Assembly (NCBI GenBank): GCA_016713535.1
Contig: JADJOY010000003.1
Span: 372,001 to 436,000, forward strand
Direction: 5' to 3'
DNA: 64,000 bases
From: Deltaproteobacteria bacterium
GTDB taxonomy: Bacteria; JADJOY01
The translations under genes and the position numbers were made by a program. Within the stretch, counting starts at the first letter, position 1. Each line of letters opens with the position of its first letter. The notes under the pieces were generated by a model. That model worked only from the letters and a program-made list of their open reading frames with translations, was not told the origin of the DNA and made no database searches. Below, one piece after another: positions 35,621-44,564 of this stretch.

Positions 35621-36336
35621 TCACAGCGGCCACGCCCAGTCGAAGAGCCACGTGAACCAGCCGGGGCGCTGCTTGTCGTTGACCACGCCGTTGCCGCCGT
35701 AGCGGATGTCGGCGTTGGCGATGTAGGTCGAGAGCACGGTGTTCTGCGAGTCGATGTCCTCGGGGCGCACCATGCCCGCGAGGGTCAGCACCTGCTGCTC
35801 GTAGTTGAGGCCGATCACGCGGCTCCCGCGCACCACCAGGTTGCCGTTGGGCAGCACCTGATCGACCACCACCGTCATCTGGGTGGTGAGGTCGTCGCTG
35901 CGGGTGGTCGAGCCGTTGCCCTCGAACTTGTTCGAGGCCTGCGCCTTGATGAGCGATGCGGGGTTCACGTACGGATTGCTCACCGTCACCGACTTCTCGA
36001 GACCGAAGAGGTTCTCGATCGAGGCGTCGATCGCGTTGTCGCGGCTGAGCTTGGTGTCGGCGTCCTTCGAGGCTTCCGCGCGCTCGACGATCTTCACCGT
36101 GAGCAGGTCACCCACGCGCCGTGCCTTGTGGTCGCTGAAGAGGTAGCCCTGCTCGTCGTCGGGCCACAGCGAGCCCGTGCTCGCGGCGCGGGTCGGCGGG
36201 AGCGGCTGGGGGCCGGCGAGCGCGATCGGCTCGCCGCTCGCGCCGGCGCCCGGCGTGGTGCGGGCGGCTGCTGCGAGGCACAGCCCATCACCAGCATCAG
36301 CATGAGGAGGGCCGCGCAGCGGTTGCGGTTGCTCAT
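35621..36336 (-). CDS. flgH: Flagellar L-ring lipoprotein FlgH (apparent frameshift)
   Basis: About 238 aa. FlgH makes the outer-membrane L ring. The lipoprotein signal MSNRNRCAALLMLMLVMGC carries its lipobox cysteine. The frame breaks at 36262-36264 (GGG run); adding one base leads to SLWPDDEQGYLFSDHKARRV, GDLLTVKIVERAEASKDADT, NKFEGNGSTTRSDDLTTQMT and LPNGNLVVRGSRVIGLNYEQ, all conserved. The start overlaps the flgA stop by 4 bp. The break is likely a sequence error. Confidence 0.93.
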
Positions 36337-37150
36337 CGTCGTGCTCCGAGCTTCACCGCGGCGGACTCGGGCGAAGCGCGAACCCAGCCCTCCGCGATGA
36401 CCTTGCCCACGATCACCCGCGCCGCGCCCGGCATCTCGATCCGGACCAGCTCGCCGCGGCGGCCGTCGCCGATCGCGCGGCCCGTGCCGACCACGGAGAT
36501 CCCGGGGTGAGGTAGTCGACCCGCACGGGCTGCCCGCGCTTCACGAGGGTGGGCGCGCCGACGTCGGACGGACGCAGCGGTTGGTTGACGGGGATGGCGC
36601 GGCGGGTCTCGAGGCCGATCACCTCCTCGACCTCGGGAAGCGGCTGCGAGCCGTCGTCCCACACCAGATCGGCGACCACGTCCGACGCCGTGAGGATGGT
36701 CCCGCGCGGCAGCGCGTGGGCGACGCGCAGCCGCTCGCGGCGCAGCGCCACCTTGCCGCGCAGGTTGACGTAGCGATCGGCGGCGCCGGAGCGCGCGACC
36801 CGCGAGCGGATCGCGATCGAGCCGACCAGCGGGCCGCTCAGCGAGTCGCCGTCCACGACCAGGCGCTCGTCGCGATCGAGGCCGAACGGCACCTCGAAGC
36901 CCTCGACCTTGAGCGCCTCGGGGGGGACGTCGAGGCGCGCCGCGAGCCAGCGCTCGACATCCGCGCGCGCGTCGGGGCGCGCCGCGCGGGCGTCGGAGGG
37001 GGTCGAGCGCGGCGCGCTCGGCGCCGCCGCCAGAGCGTCGGGCCCGCCGTTCTCGTCGGCCGCGTGCGCGCGAGCGAGCGGCGCGGTGGTGGCGAGGGCC
37101 GCAGCGAGCGCGAGCGCGCCTGCGAACCAGTGGGGCGGGAGGAGGCGCAT
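36333..37150 (-). CDS. flgA: P-ring chaperone FlgA (apparent frameshift)
   Basis: About 272 aa. FlgA is the periplasmic chaperone for FlgI. A signal peptide (residues 1-30, cleavage after ARAHA) is followed by RWLAARLDVPPEALKVEGFE and the SAF-type part HALPRGTILTASDVVADLVW, AIPVNQPLRPSDVGAPTLVK, RGQPVRVDYLTPG. The frame breaks in a short C run at 36501-36503; the restored end is ISVVGTGRAIGDGRRGELVR then IEMPGAARVIVGKVIAEG. The start lies 4 bp after the flgG stop. Confidence 0.92.
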
Positions 37151-37154
37151 GACG

Positions 37155-37940
37155 TCACTTCAGGTTGTTGGCGATCTGCATCATGTCGTCGGTGACCTTG
37201 ATGGCGCGGGAATTGATCTCGTAGGCGCGCTGCGCGACGATCATGCTGACCAGTTCCTCTGCGACGTTGACGTTCGAGCCCTCGAGGAAGCCCTGCTCGA
37301 GGCCGCCGAGCCCATCGCTGCTGGGATTGCCGGTGGTGGGCGTGCCCGAGGCCGCGGTCTCGAGATAGAGGTTGCCGCCGATCGCCTGCAGGCCAGGCGG
37401 GTTGGCGAAGCGTGCAAGCGTGAGCTGGCCGAGCTGGGTCGGCGCGGTCTGGCCCGGCTGCATCGCCGACACGGTGCCGTCCGACGAGATCGTGATGTCA
37501 TGGGCGTCGGGCGGGATCTGGATCGCGGGCTCGATGGCGAGGCCGTCGGCGGTGACGAGCTGGCCCTGGCTGTTCAGGCTGAAGGCACCCGAGCGGGTGT
37601 AGGCGATGTCGCCCTCGGGCCGGCTCACCTGGAAGAAGCCAGTGCCGTCGATGGTGACGTCGAGCGGGTTGGTGGTGTTCTGCATCGGCCCCTGGCCGAA
37701 GAAGCGCCGGACCGCCACGGTGCGCACGCCGTGGCCGATCTGGGTGCCGGTGGGAGTCTCGGTGCCCGCCGAGTCCTGCACGCCGGGCGACGTGAGGTTC
37801 TCGTAGAGCAGGTCCTGGAACTCCGCCCGCGAGCGCTTGAACCCCGTGGTGTTCACGTTCGCGAGGTTGTTGGTGATGTTGTCGATCTGGAGCTGCTGGG
37901 CCGCGAGGCCGGTGGCAGCGGTGTTGAGCGACCGGGCCAT
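37155..37940 (-). CDS. flgG: Distal rod protein FlgG
   Basis: 261 aa, the usual length. Hallmarks: MARSLNTAATGLAAQQLQID then NITNNLANVNTTGFKRSRAE at the N-terminus, FGQGPMQNTTNPLDVTIDGT in the middle, and the C-terminal GSNVNVAEELVSMIVAQRAY then EINSRAIKVTDDMMQIANNL. It forms the distal rod next to FlgF. It starts 5 bp after the flgF stop. Confidence 0.98.
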   Translation of the reverse strand: MARSLNTAATGLAAQQLQIDNITNNLANVNTTGFKRSRAEFQDLLYENLTSPGVQDSAGTETPTGTQIGHGVRTVAVRRFFGQGPMQNTTNPLDVTIDGTGFFQVSRPEGDIAYTRSGAFSLNSQGQLVTADGLAIEPAIQIPPDAHDITISSDGTVSAMQPGQTAPTQLGQLTLARFANPPGLQAIGGNLYLETAASGTPTTGNPSSDGLGGLEQGFLEGSNVNVAEELVSMIVAQRAYEINSRAIKVTDDMMQIANNLK

Positions 37941-37945
37941 GACTC

Positions 37946-38680
37946 TCAGCCTCCCTTGTTCTGGGTCGCGCGGCCGAGCAGGCCGTCGAGGGTGCGGACC
38001 GCGTGCATCACCGCCTCGTAGCTGCGGTGGACCTCGATCATGTCGACCATGGTCCGCGGCGCGTTGACGTTCGAGCCCTCGATCTCGCCTTGCAGGAAGC
38101 GCGGCGCGGCGGACGCGATGGCGTCACCGGTGCCGCCGTCGGGGAAGCGGAAGAGCCCGTCGCCCTCGGCGATCAGCACGTTGCGGTCGGGGATGTCGAA
38201 GGCGCCGATCTTCGCCACCTCGTTGCCGTCCACCACCAGCGTGCCGTCGCTCTTGATGGTGGGCGTCCCCTGCGGGACGCGGATCTCGGCACCGCCGGCG
38301 TCGAGCACCGGCTCGCCCGTGAGGCGGGTGAGGCGGCCGTCCTTGTCGGTGGTGAAGCGTCCGTCGCGGGTGAAGCGCACGCCGCGGGGCGTCTGCACCT
38401 CGAGCATCGCGTCCGAGCCGAGGGCGACGTCGAGCGGCCCCTCGGTCTGGGTGAGCGGCCCGTGGGTCCAGTCGCGGCCGGGGCTCGTCGCCTCGGGCAG
38501 CGGGATCGCCGTGGTGGTGTCGGCGAGGACGCGCGAGAATCGCGAGCTCTCGGTGACCGGGCGCGTGCCCTTGTAGCCCGAGGTCGCGACGTTCGCGAGG
38601 TTCTCGGTCACCGCGTCGAGGTCGCGCGCGAGCACGCGCGCGCTCGACACCGCGGCGTAGAGTCCGTCTTCGATGCGCAT
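37946..38680 (-). CDS. flgF: Proximal rod protein FlgF
   Basis: 244 aa. The N-terminal YAAVSSARVLARDLDAVTEN then LANVATSGYKGTRPVTESSR and the C-terminal IEGSNVNAPRTMVDMIEVHR then SYEAVMHAVRTLDGLLGRAT match the rod/hook family, with a TEGPLDVALGSDAMLEVQTP segment equal to the GNPLDVAI motif. Paired with flgG as usual. Confidence 0.95.
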   Translation of the reverse strand: MRIEDGLYAAVSSARVLARDLDAVTENLANVATSGYKGTRPVTESSRFSRVLADTTTAIPLPEATSPGRDWTHGPLTQTEGPLDVALGSDAMLEVQTPRGVRFTRDGRFTTDKDGRLTRLTGEPVLDAGGAEIRVPQGTPTIKSDGTLVVDGNEVAKIGAFDIPDRNVLIAEGDGLFRFPDGGTGDAIASAAPRFLQGEIEGSNVNAPRTMVDMIEVHRSYEAVMHAVRTLDGLLGRATQNKGG

Positions 38681-38684
38681 GACG

Positions 38685-39269
38685 TCACCGGGCGCCGAGG
38701 CGCTGGCCCGGTGCCGCGCTCGCCACGCGCAGCGCTCGCAGCACCTCGATCTCGGCGATCGGCAGGCGCGTGTCGCGCGCCACGTCCTCGGCGTCGAGAC
38801 CGCCGAGGAGCAGGTCGCACGCGAGGTCGTAGTTGGGTGTCGTGGCGTCGAGCAGGGTGGGCGCCGTGGCGGCGAGTCGCGGCTTGGGCGCGGGCGCCGC
38901 CGGGGCCACGGGGGCGCTCACCGGCACGCTCGCCGTGAACGGCTGGTGCAGGCTCGCGGCGAGCTCCTCGGCGCGATCGATGCCGCGCTCGAGCTCTTCG
39001 CGCTTCTGGTCGACCAGCATCAGGCGTCGCTGGATCTCCTCGCCGTTCGCCTTGACCGACTGCTCGATCTCGCGGGCGGTGAGCGCCGAGGCGCGCGTCA
39101 GCGCCTCGAGGTCGTCGACGATCTCGGCGAGCGCCGCGGTGCCGTGCGCGCTGCCGCGCACCTGCGCCGCGAGCTTGCGGAGCCGACCGCCCTCGTAAAG
39201 TGCCCACACCAATCCGCCGATGAGGAGAGTGTCGAAGGCGGCCTGAACCAGCCAGAACGTGGTGCTCAT
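38685..39269 (-). CDS. Membrane-anchored coiled-coil flagellar operon protein
   Basis: 194 aa, resembling the DUF2802/DUF6115 proteins seen in flagellar operons. One N-terminal membrane segment (WLVQAAFDTLLIGGLVWALY), a coiled coil (about 25-105, IVDDLEALTRASALTAREIE, EIQRRLMLVDQKREELERGI), a Pro/Ala linker and a C-terminal helix-turn-helix-like YDLACDLLLGGLDAEDVARD then TRLPIAEIEVLRALR. The last part resembles the small winged or sigma-like HTH found in DUF2802. Function unknown; placed between fliA and flgF. Confidence 0.7.
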   Translation of the reverse strand: MSTTFWLVQAAFDTLLIGGLVWALYEGGRLRKLAAQVRGSAHGTAALAEIVDDLEALTRASALTAREIEQSVKANGEEIQRRLMLVDQKREELERGIDRAEELAASLHQPFTASVPVSAPVAPAAPAPKPRLAATAPTLLDATTPNYDLACDLLLGGLDAEDVARDTRLPIAEIEVLRALRVASAAPGQRLGAR

Positions 39270-39336
39270 GAGAGGTCTCCGTCGCGGCTTTCGGTGGCGG
39301 GGATGGGGAGGGTGTCGGCTCGGCGCGGGACTGCGC

Positions 39337-39537
39337 TCACACGAACACGTCGAGTGAGCTGGGGTTCGGGTCTTCGTCCTGGGCGGGCTCGCCGCCGCTC
39401 GCCGGTGCCGGGATCGGCTCGGGGTGGCGGCGCTCGCGGTGCTCGGAGCTCGGGTTCTCGCCGCGGCGACGGGGCGGATCGCCGATCCGCGTCGGCACGT
39501 TCACCGAGTGCGTCGGGGCGATCGAGTTGCCGTCCAT
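39337..39537 (-). CDS. Small hypothetical protein after fliA
   Basis: 66 aa, Pro/Glu/Arg-rich and probably disordered, ending SSLDVFV. It starts at ATG 39537, 15 bp after the fliA stop, with a GAGG-like site. Not recognised. It fills the gap between fliA and the membrane protein gene, so it is probably co-transcribed. It could be a short regulator or simply a remnant. Confidence 0.4.
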   Translation of the reverse strand: MDGNSIAPTHSVNVPTRIGDPPRRRGENPSSEHRERRHPEPIPAPASGGEPAQDEDPNPSSLDVFV

Positions 39538-39552
39538 GGCCTCGGCTCGCGG

Positions 39553-40326
39553 TCAGCTCCCCTCGCGGGGATCGTCGGTGCCGTGCGCTTCGAGCCACTC
39601 GCGCAGCGTCTTCACCGTCTGCGAGTAGATCTGGCTCACCCGCGACTCGGTGACGCCGAGTACCTCGCCGACCTCCTTCATGGTCAGCCCCTCGGCGTGG
39701 TAGAGCGACAGCACGGTCTGCGACTTCGTGGGCAGTGAGGCGATCGCCTGGGTGAGGCGCTCGCGGAACTGCTGGACCTCGGCGTTGGCGAGCGGGGTCG
39801 AGCCGTTGGAGCCGTCGAGGACGTCGATGACCTCGGCGACCTCGTCGTCCGAGAGCGCCACCGGGTCGTGCAGGCTCAGGAGCTTGAGACCGTCGACGGC
39901 GCGGTCGGTCTCGGCGACCTGGTCGATGGTGACGCCCAGGTGCTCGGCGACCTCGGTCGAGTCGGGAGCGCGACCGAGCTCGCCGGCCAGGCGCTGACGG
40001 GCGTGGTCGAGGCTCTGGGCCGCGTGGCGCAGCGAGCGCGGCGCCCAGTCGGACTCGCGCAGGTAGTCGAGGATGGCGCCACGCACGCGGTGCTCGGCGT
40101 AGGTGGTGAAGAGCGCCCCATTGGTCGGATCGAACCGGTCCACCGCCAGGATCAGGCCGATCATTCCAGCCTGTACCAGGTCATCTCGGTCCACCGCGGG
40201 CGGCAGGAAGTGACCGATCCGGCGTGCGACCTGCCGCACCAGGCCGACGTGCGCGAGGATCTGGGCCTCGCGGTTTTGCCCGTGAGGCTCGGGATCTGGC
40301 TGGTAATAGGCGAGCTCGGCTCTCAT
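39553..40326 (-). CDS. fliA: Flagellar sigma factor FliA (sigma28)
   Basis: 257 aa. FliA directs transcription of late flagellar genes such as fliC. Region 2 shows DRDDLVQAGMIGLILAVDRF and TTYAEHRVRGAILDYLRESD; region 3 has ELGRAPDSTEVAEHLGVTID; region 4 has LPTKSQTVLSLYHAEGLTMK then EVGEVLGVTESRVSQIYSQT. The start overlaps the flhG stop by 4 bp. FlgM, encoded in the same operon, is its inhibitor. Predicted targets here are both flagellins and csrA. Confidence 0.97.
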   Translation of the reverse strand: MRAELAYYQPDPEPHGQNREAQILAHVGLVRQVARRIGHFLPPAVDRDDLVQAGMIGLILAVDRFDPTNGALFTTYAEHRVRGAILDYLRESDWAPRSLRHAAQSLDHARQRLAGELGRAPDSTEVAEHLGVTIDQVAETDRAVDGLKLLSLHDPVALSDDEVAEVIDVLDGSNGSTPLANAEVQQFRERLTQAIASLPTKSQTVLSLYHAEGLTMKEVGEVLGVTESRVSQIYSQTVKTLREWLEAHGTDDPREGS

Positions 40327-41153
40327 CTGGCCTTCCCTGGCATGCGCTGAGGCGCGCGGGCGACTGCGGCCGAAGAGAGCAGGGTGCGTGCCAACCGCTC
40401 GAGCGCCTGGGCGGCGGGCGCCGTGGGCTTGGCGTCGACCACGACGTGTTGCATCCGCACCGCCTGGGCGACGGCGACGTCGTAAGGGATCGACCCGGCG
40501 TCGTCGATCTTCACGCTCAGGAAGCGCAGCGCCAGGTCCTCGAGCACCCGCCGCGCCTGGACCGCCTCGGCGGCGTCGCGCGCCTGGTTGACGAGCAGCT
40601 GGAAGCGATTGGTGCCGTTGATCCGGTGCGCGACCTTCACGAACGCGTAGGCGTCGGTGAGCGCGGTCGGCTCGGCGGTGGTGACCAGCAAGGTGCGCGC
40701 GGCGAGGCCCTGGAAGAAGAGCACCAGCGGGCCGATCCCCGCGCCCACGTCGAGGATGACGTGCTGGTAGGAGTGGCCGAGGTGGGTGAGCGCCGCGACC
40801 AGCCGCAGCCGCTCCGGCGTGGCGAGCGTGCTGAGCTCGTGGGAGCCCGAGGCCGCGGGCAGCACGTGGATATGGCCGGGCCCCTCGACGACCACGTCCT
40901 CGAGCGAGCAGCGCCCTTCCATGGCGTCGCCGATGTCGAAGCGCGGACGGAGGCCGAGCAGGATCTCGACGTTGCCCATGCCGAGATCGGCATCGACGAG
41001 GAGCACGCGGTCACCCGCCGTGCTCCACGAGTACGCGAGGCTGGCGGCGACGTGGGTCTTCCCACATCCTCCCTTTCCGCCGACCACCGCGATCCAATGT
41101 GAGCGTCCGTGAGGCATGAGGGGCACCACCGGGTGAGGGTGAGGGAAGGTCAT
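40323..41153 (-). CDS. flhG: MinD-like ATPase FlhG (FleN/YlxH)
   Basis: 276 aa. FlhG counts and limits flagella, working with FlhF. Deviant Walker A GGKGGCGKTHVAASLAYS is preceded by HWIAVV, with switch motifs DADLGMGNVEILLG and DVGAGIGPLVLFF. The last 30 residues form a basic/amphipathic tail. It lies between flhF and fliA, the standard order. The amino terminus up to residue 16 contains Pro/His-rich extra residues. Confidence 0.95.
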   Translation of the reverse strand: MTFPHPHPVVPLMPHGRSHWIAVVGGKGGCGKTHVAASLAYSWSTAGDRVLLVDADLGMGNVEILLGLRPRFDIGDAMEGRCSLEDVVVEGPGHIHVLPAASGSHELSTLATPERLRLVAALTHLGHSYQHVILDVGAGIGPLVLFFQGLAARTLLVTTAEPTALTDAYAFVKVAHRINGTNRFQLLVNQARDAAEAVQARRVLEDLALRFLSVKIDDAGSIPYDVAVAQAVRMQHVVVDAKPTAPAAQALERLARTLLSSAAVARAPQRMPGKAR

Positions 41154-41270
41154 CGCGACCTCGGGTCGTGTGCGTCGTGATTGCGGCGAACCAGCGCGAG
41201 GAGCCGTGGGGGCGGGGTCGACGGGCCGATTCGCGAAGCGTCCGAGCGGGCTCCTTTCGCTCCTCGCCGG

Positions 41271-42479
41271 CTACTCGTTGCCGCCGAGGATCCAGCTCGC
41301 GAGGCGATCGGTGCGCGCGAGCTCGAGCCCGTCCGGCACCGTGCCGCTCGAGCTCAGGTACGAGAGCGGTAGCTCGAGGTCCTTGAGCGCGCTCAGCACG
41401 CTGCCCGGCGAGGACGTCTCGTCGGCGTGCGTCAGCGCCACCCGGTCCGGGCTCAGCCACGCCCAGCGGCGGGCCGATTCGAGCTGATCCTCGGGCTTGG
41501 TGGTCACGCTCAGGGTCAGATGGACCTCCACCGCCGAGCGCGCCTCGACCACCGGCTCGAGAAGCGCGCGCTGGCGCGGGTCGTCCGGCGAGCGCCCCGA
41601 GGTGTCGACCAGCAGCCAGCAGCGCTCGAGGCGCTCGATCATGCGCGCCAGCGTGACGGGCTCGGTGAGCACGTGGGTCGGGACGCCGAGGAGCTTGCCG
41701 TAGGTCACGAGCTCGGAGGCGCCGCCGACGCGGAAGAGGTCGGTGGTCGCGAGGTGCACCGCCGGCACTCCATCGAGCTGGGCCTGCGCGGCGAGCTTGG
41801 CGATGAGAGTGGTCTTCCCGGCCCCGGGCGAGCCCGCGAACACGATCACCCGCGGACCCTCGAGCGGCGGCTCCGCGACCACCGAGACCTGCTCACCGAG
41901 GACCGCGAGCAGCCGGTCGCGCAGCCACCCGCCGGCGGGCTCGGCGGAACGGGCATCGGTGAGGATGGCGAGCGCCAGGCTCGCCTCGAGGCCGCGCCCG
42001 CGCAGCATCTGATAGGCGGTGCGCTCCGCGTCCGAGAGCACGCCGAGGGAGAAGCGCTCGGTGATCCAGGTGATCTGGGTGAGCGCGTCGCGGAAACCCT
42101 CGACGTTGCGCGACACCCGCTCGAGCTCGCGCGCGAGGTTGTCGACCGACACCGAGTCCTCGCCCGGCGAGCGCTCCGCTGCGTAGCCGAGCGGGGCGGG
42201 TGCGACCGAGGGCGCCGCCGAGGGCGCGCCGGCCGCGAAGCCGGCGAGCGGGTTCGGCGTGAGCGCGGGCACGGGCGCCGCGCCGCCGAGGCCGAGCCCC
42301 TCGTGCTTGAGCCCCGGGACCACGCGGAGCTGGGGAGCTCGCGCGCGTACCTCGATCTTGCGCTCCGGGCCGGCGCCCACGACGCGGGTCTCGAGGATCT
42401 CGGCTTCGTCGCCGAGCTCGCTCTTCACGAGGCCGAGCGCTTCGCGGACGGTGGTGGCGTGAAAGCTCTTGGTTTCCAT
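41271..42479 (-). CDS. flhF: SRP-like GTPase FlhF
   Basis: 402 aa. FlhF sets the position of the polar flagellum. The N-terminal B domain (MEAT-type start METKSFHATTVREALGLVKS) leads via a Pro/Ala linker to the NG domains: P-loop IVFAGSPGAGKTTLIAKLAA, VHLATTDLFRVGGASELVTY, the G3 LLVDTSGRSPDDPRQRALLE, and a G4 region VALTHADETSSPGSVL. It is followed by flhG, 117 bp downstream. Confidence 0.95.
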   Translation of the reverse strand: METKSFHATTVREALGLVKSELGDEAEILETRVVGAGPERKIEVRARAPQLRVVPGLKHEGLGLGGAAPVPALTPNPLAGFAAGAPSAAPSVAPAPLGYAAERSPGEDSVSVDNLARELERVSRNVEGFRDALTQITWITERFSLGVLSDAERTAYQMLRGRGLEASLALAILTDARSAEPAGGWLRDRLLAVLGEQVSVVAEPPLEGPRVIVFAGSPGAGKTTLIAKLAAQAQLDGVPAVHLATTDLFRVGGASELVTYGKLLGVPTHVLTEPVTLARMIERLERCWLLVDTSGRSPDDPRQRALLEPVVEARSAVEVHLTLSVTTKPEDQLESARRWAWLSPDRVALTHADETSSPGSVLSALKDLELPLSYLSSSGTVPDGLELARTDRLASWILGGNE

Positions 42480-42485
42480 GTTCGC

Positions 42486-44564
42486 TTACCCCACGGTGCC
42501 GACGGATCGCACCTGAATTCCCGAAACCAGCTCCCCCTGGCCGAGGATCGTGACGTCTGGCAGGAACGGCTCGAGCGCCTCGCGGAGCGGACGCCTGAGC
42601 GCGCCGGGCACCAGCAGCACGGGCGGCTCGCCACTGGGCGCTGCAGTTGCCATGCCTTCGCGTGTCCGCTCCAGGACCCGGCGCAGCGTGACGGGGTCGA
42701 GGGCGGTCGCGGTGGTGCCGTGCGCCGCGGCGTCGAGCATGCGCCGCTCGAGGTCGCGCTCGAGGGTGAGCACCGCCAGCGCCCGCCCCTCGCCGAGGTG
42801 CGGCTGGAGGATCGTGCGGGCGAGGGCGGCGCGGACCCGCTCGGTCAGGACGCTCGGGTCCTTGGTGGCGGGGGCGAACTCCGCGAGTGCCTCGAGGATG
42901 GTCGCGAGGTCACGGATCGAGACGCCCTCGCGGAGCAGGTTCTTGAGGACGCGCAGCAGCACCGGCCGCGGCAGCGGGTCGGGGATCAGGTCCTCGACCA
43001 GCCGTGGGTGCTCGGCGGCGACGCGCTCGAGGGCGGCGATCACCTGGGTGAGGCCGAGGATCTCGTGGCCGTGGCGGCGCAGGATCACGCTCGCGTGGGT
43101 GGTCAGTGCGCTCGCCGGGTCGACGACGGTGCAGCCAGCGCGCTCGGCCTCGGCCTTCTTGGCCTTGCCGATCCAGAGCGCCGGGATGCCGAAGGCGGGG
43201 TCGGTGGTGGCGCGGCCCTCGATCGCCGGCAGGTCGCCGCCCGGCCGCAGCGCCAGGAACCCGTCGGCACGCAGCTCACCGGACGCCACCTCGGCGCCCT
43301 TGAGGAGAATCCGGTACCCCTCGGGCTTCAGGTTCAGGTTGTCGCGGATGTGCACCGGCGGGACGACGAGGCCGAGCTCCTCGGCGAGCTGGCGGCGCAG
43401 CGCCTTGACGCGCACCGTGAGGTTCCCTTCGCGCTTGCGGTCGGCGAGCGGGACCAGCGCATAGCCGACCTCGATCGCGATCGGATCGACGCCGAGCAGC
43501 GACTCGATGTCCTTCTCGGCGGGCGCGAGTGGTGCGGCGGCGCCCTCGGCGGTGGGCTCCTGCGGACGCCCCGCGTAGCGGCCGACCAAGCCGGCGCCGG
43601 CGGCGATCAGCGCGAAGGGCAGGAACGGCAGCCCGGGCAGGAGCGACATCGCGCCCAGGATCCCGCTGGTGAAGAGCGCGGCGCGCGGGAACTTCCTGAC
43701 CGGGCCTTGCAGCGTGGTGCCGAGGCTCTCGCCGTCGCTGACCTTGGTGACCACCAGGCCGGCGGCGGTCGAGATCAGCAGCGCCGGGATCTGCGCCGCG
43801 AGGCCGTCGCCGATGGTGAGCACGGTGTAGAGGCGGCCGGCCTCGCCGAAGCTCATGTCGCGGCGCACCACGCCGATCAGCAAGCCGCCGATGATGTTGA
43901 TGATCGTGATGATCACGCCGGCGATGGCGTCGCCGCGCACGAACTTGCCGGCGCCGTCCATCGAGCCGTAGAACTCGGCCTCGCGCTCGAGCGCGCGACG
44001 TCGCTCGCGCGCTTCCTGCTCGCCGATCAGGCCCGAGTTCAGGTTGGCGTCGATCGAGAGCTGCTTGCCGGGCAATGCATCCAGGGTGAAGCGCGCGCTC
44101 ACCTCGGCGATGCGCCCGGCGCCCTTGGTGATGACCACGAAGTTGATGACCACCAGGATCAGGAACACCACACCACCGACCACCGGATCGCCGCCGGCGA
44201 CGAACTCGCCGAACGCCGTGACCACGCGGCCGACCGCCGCCGCGCCGCGGTCGCCGCCGGTCAGGATCAGGCGCGTGGTGGCGACGTTGAGCGACAACCG
44301 GAACAAGGTCGTGAACAGCAGCACCGTCGGGAACCCCTCGAAGTCGAGGGGCTTCGACACGTAGACCGCGATCATCAGCACCAGCACCGCGAGCGTGAGG
44401 TCGAGGGTCAGGAACATGTCGAGCAGCACCGGGTGCACCGGCACCAGCATCAGCAGCAGGATGCCGACGAGGCCGAGTCCCACCACCAGCTCGCTGATCG
44501 GGATGCGCATGCGCGCGTTCGGCGCCGCGGGACGGGCGGGGGCCTGGCCCACGGCTGCGCTCAC
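42486..44564 (-). CDS. flhA: Type III export gate protein FlhA
   Basis: 692 aa. FlhA is the large export-gate subunit; its cytoplasmic ring binds chaperone-substrate complexes. The 8 N-terminal membrane segments include the FHIPEP-like region (SARFTLDALPGKQLSIDANL), the conserved KGAGRIAEVSARFTLDALPG and the RREAEFYGSMDGAGKFVRGD loop. The C-terminal domain starts near residue 330. GTG start at 44564 overlaps the fliR-flhB stop by 4 bp, implying coupling. Confidence 0.97.
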   Translation of the reverse strand: MSAAVGQAPARPAAPNARMRIPISELVVGLGLVGILLLMLVPVHPVLLDMFLTLDLTLAVLVLMIAVYVSKPLDFEGFPTVLLFTTLFRLSLNVATTRLILTGGDRGAAAVGRVVTAFGEFVAGGDPVVGGVVFLILVVINFVVITKGAGRIAEVSARFTLDALPGKQLSIDANLNSGLIGEQEARERRRALEREAEFYGSMDGAGKFVRGDAIAGVIITIINIIGGLLIGVVRRDMSFGEAGRLYTVLTIGDGLAAQIPALLISTAAGLVVTKVSDGESLGTTLQGPVRKFPRAALFTSGILGAMSLLPGLPFLPFALIAAGAGLVGRYAGRPQEPTAEGAAAPLAPAEKDIESLLGVDPIAIEVGYALVPLADRKREGNLTVRVKALRRQLAEELGLVVPPVHIRDNLNLKPEGYRILLKGAEVASGELRADGFLALRPGGDLPAIEGRATTDPAFGIPALWIGKAKKAEAERAGCTVVDPASALTTHASVILRRHGHEILGLTQVIAALERVAAEHPRLVEDLIPDPLPRPVLLRVLKNLLREGVSIRDLATILEALAEFAPATKDPSVLTERVRAALARTILQPHLGEGRALAVLTLERDLERRMLDAAAHGTTATALDPVTLRRVLERTREGMATAAPSGEPPVLLVPGALRRPLREALEPFLPDVTILGQGELVSGIQVRSVGTVG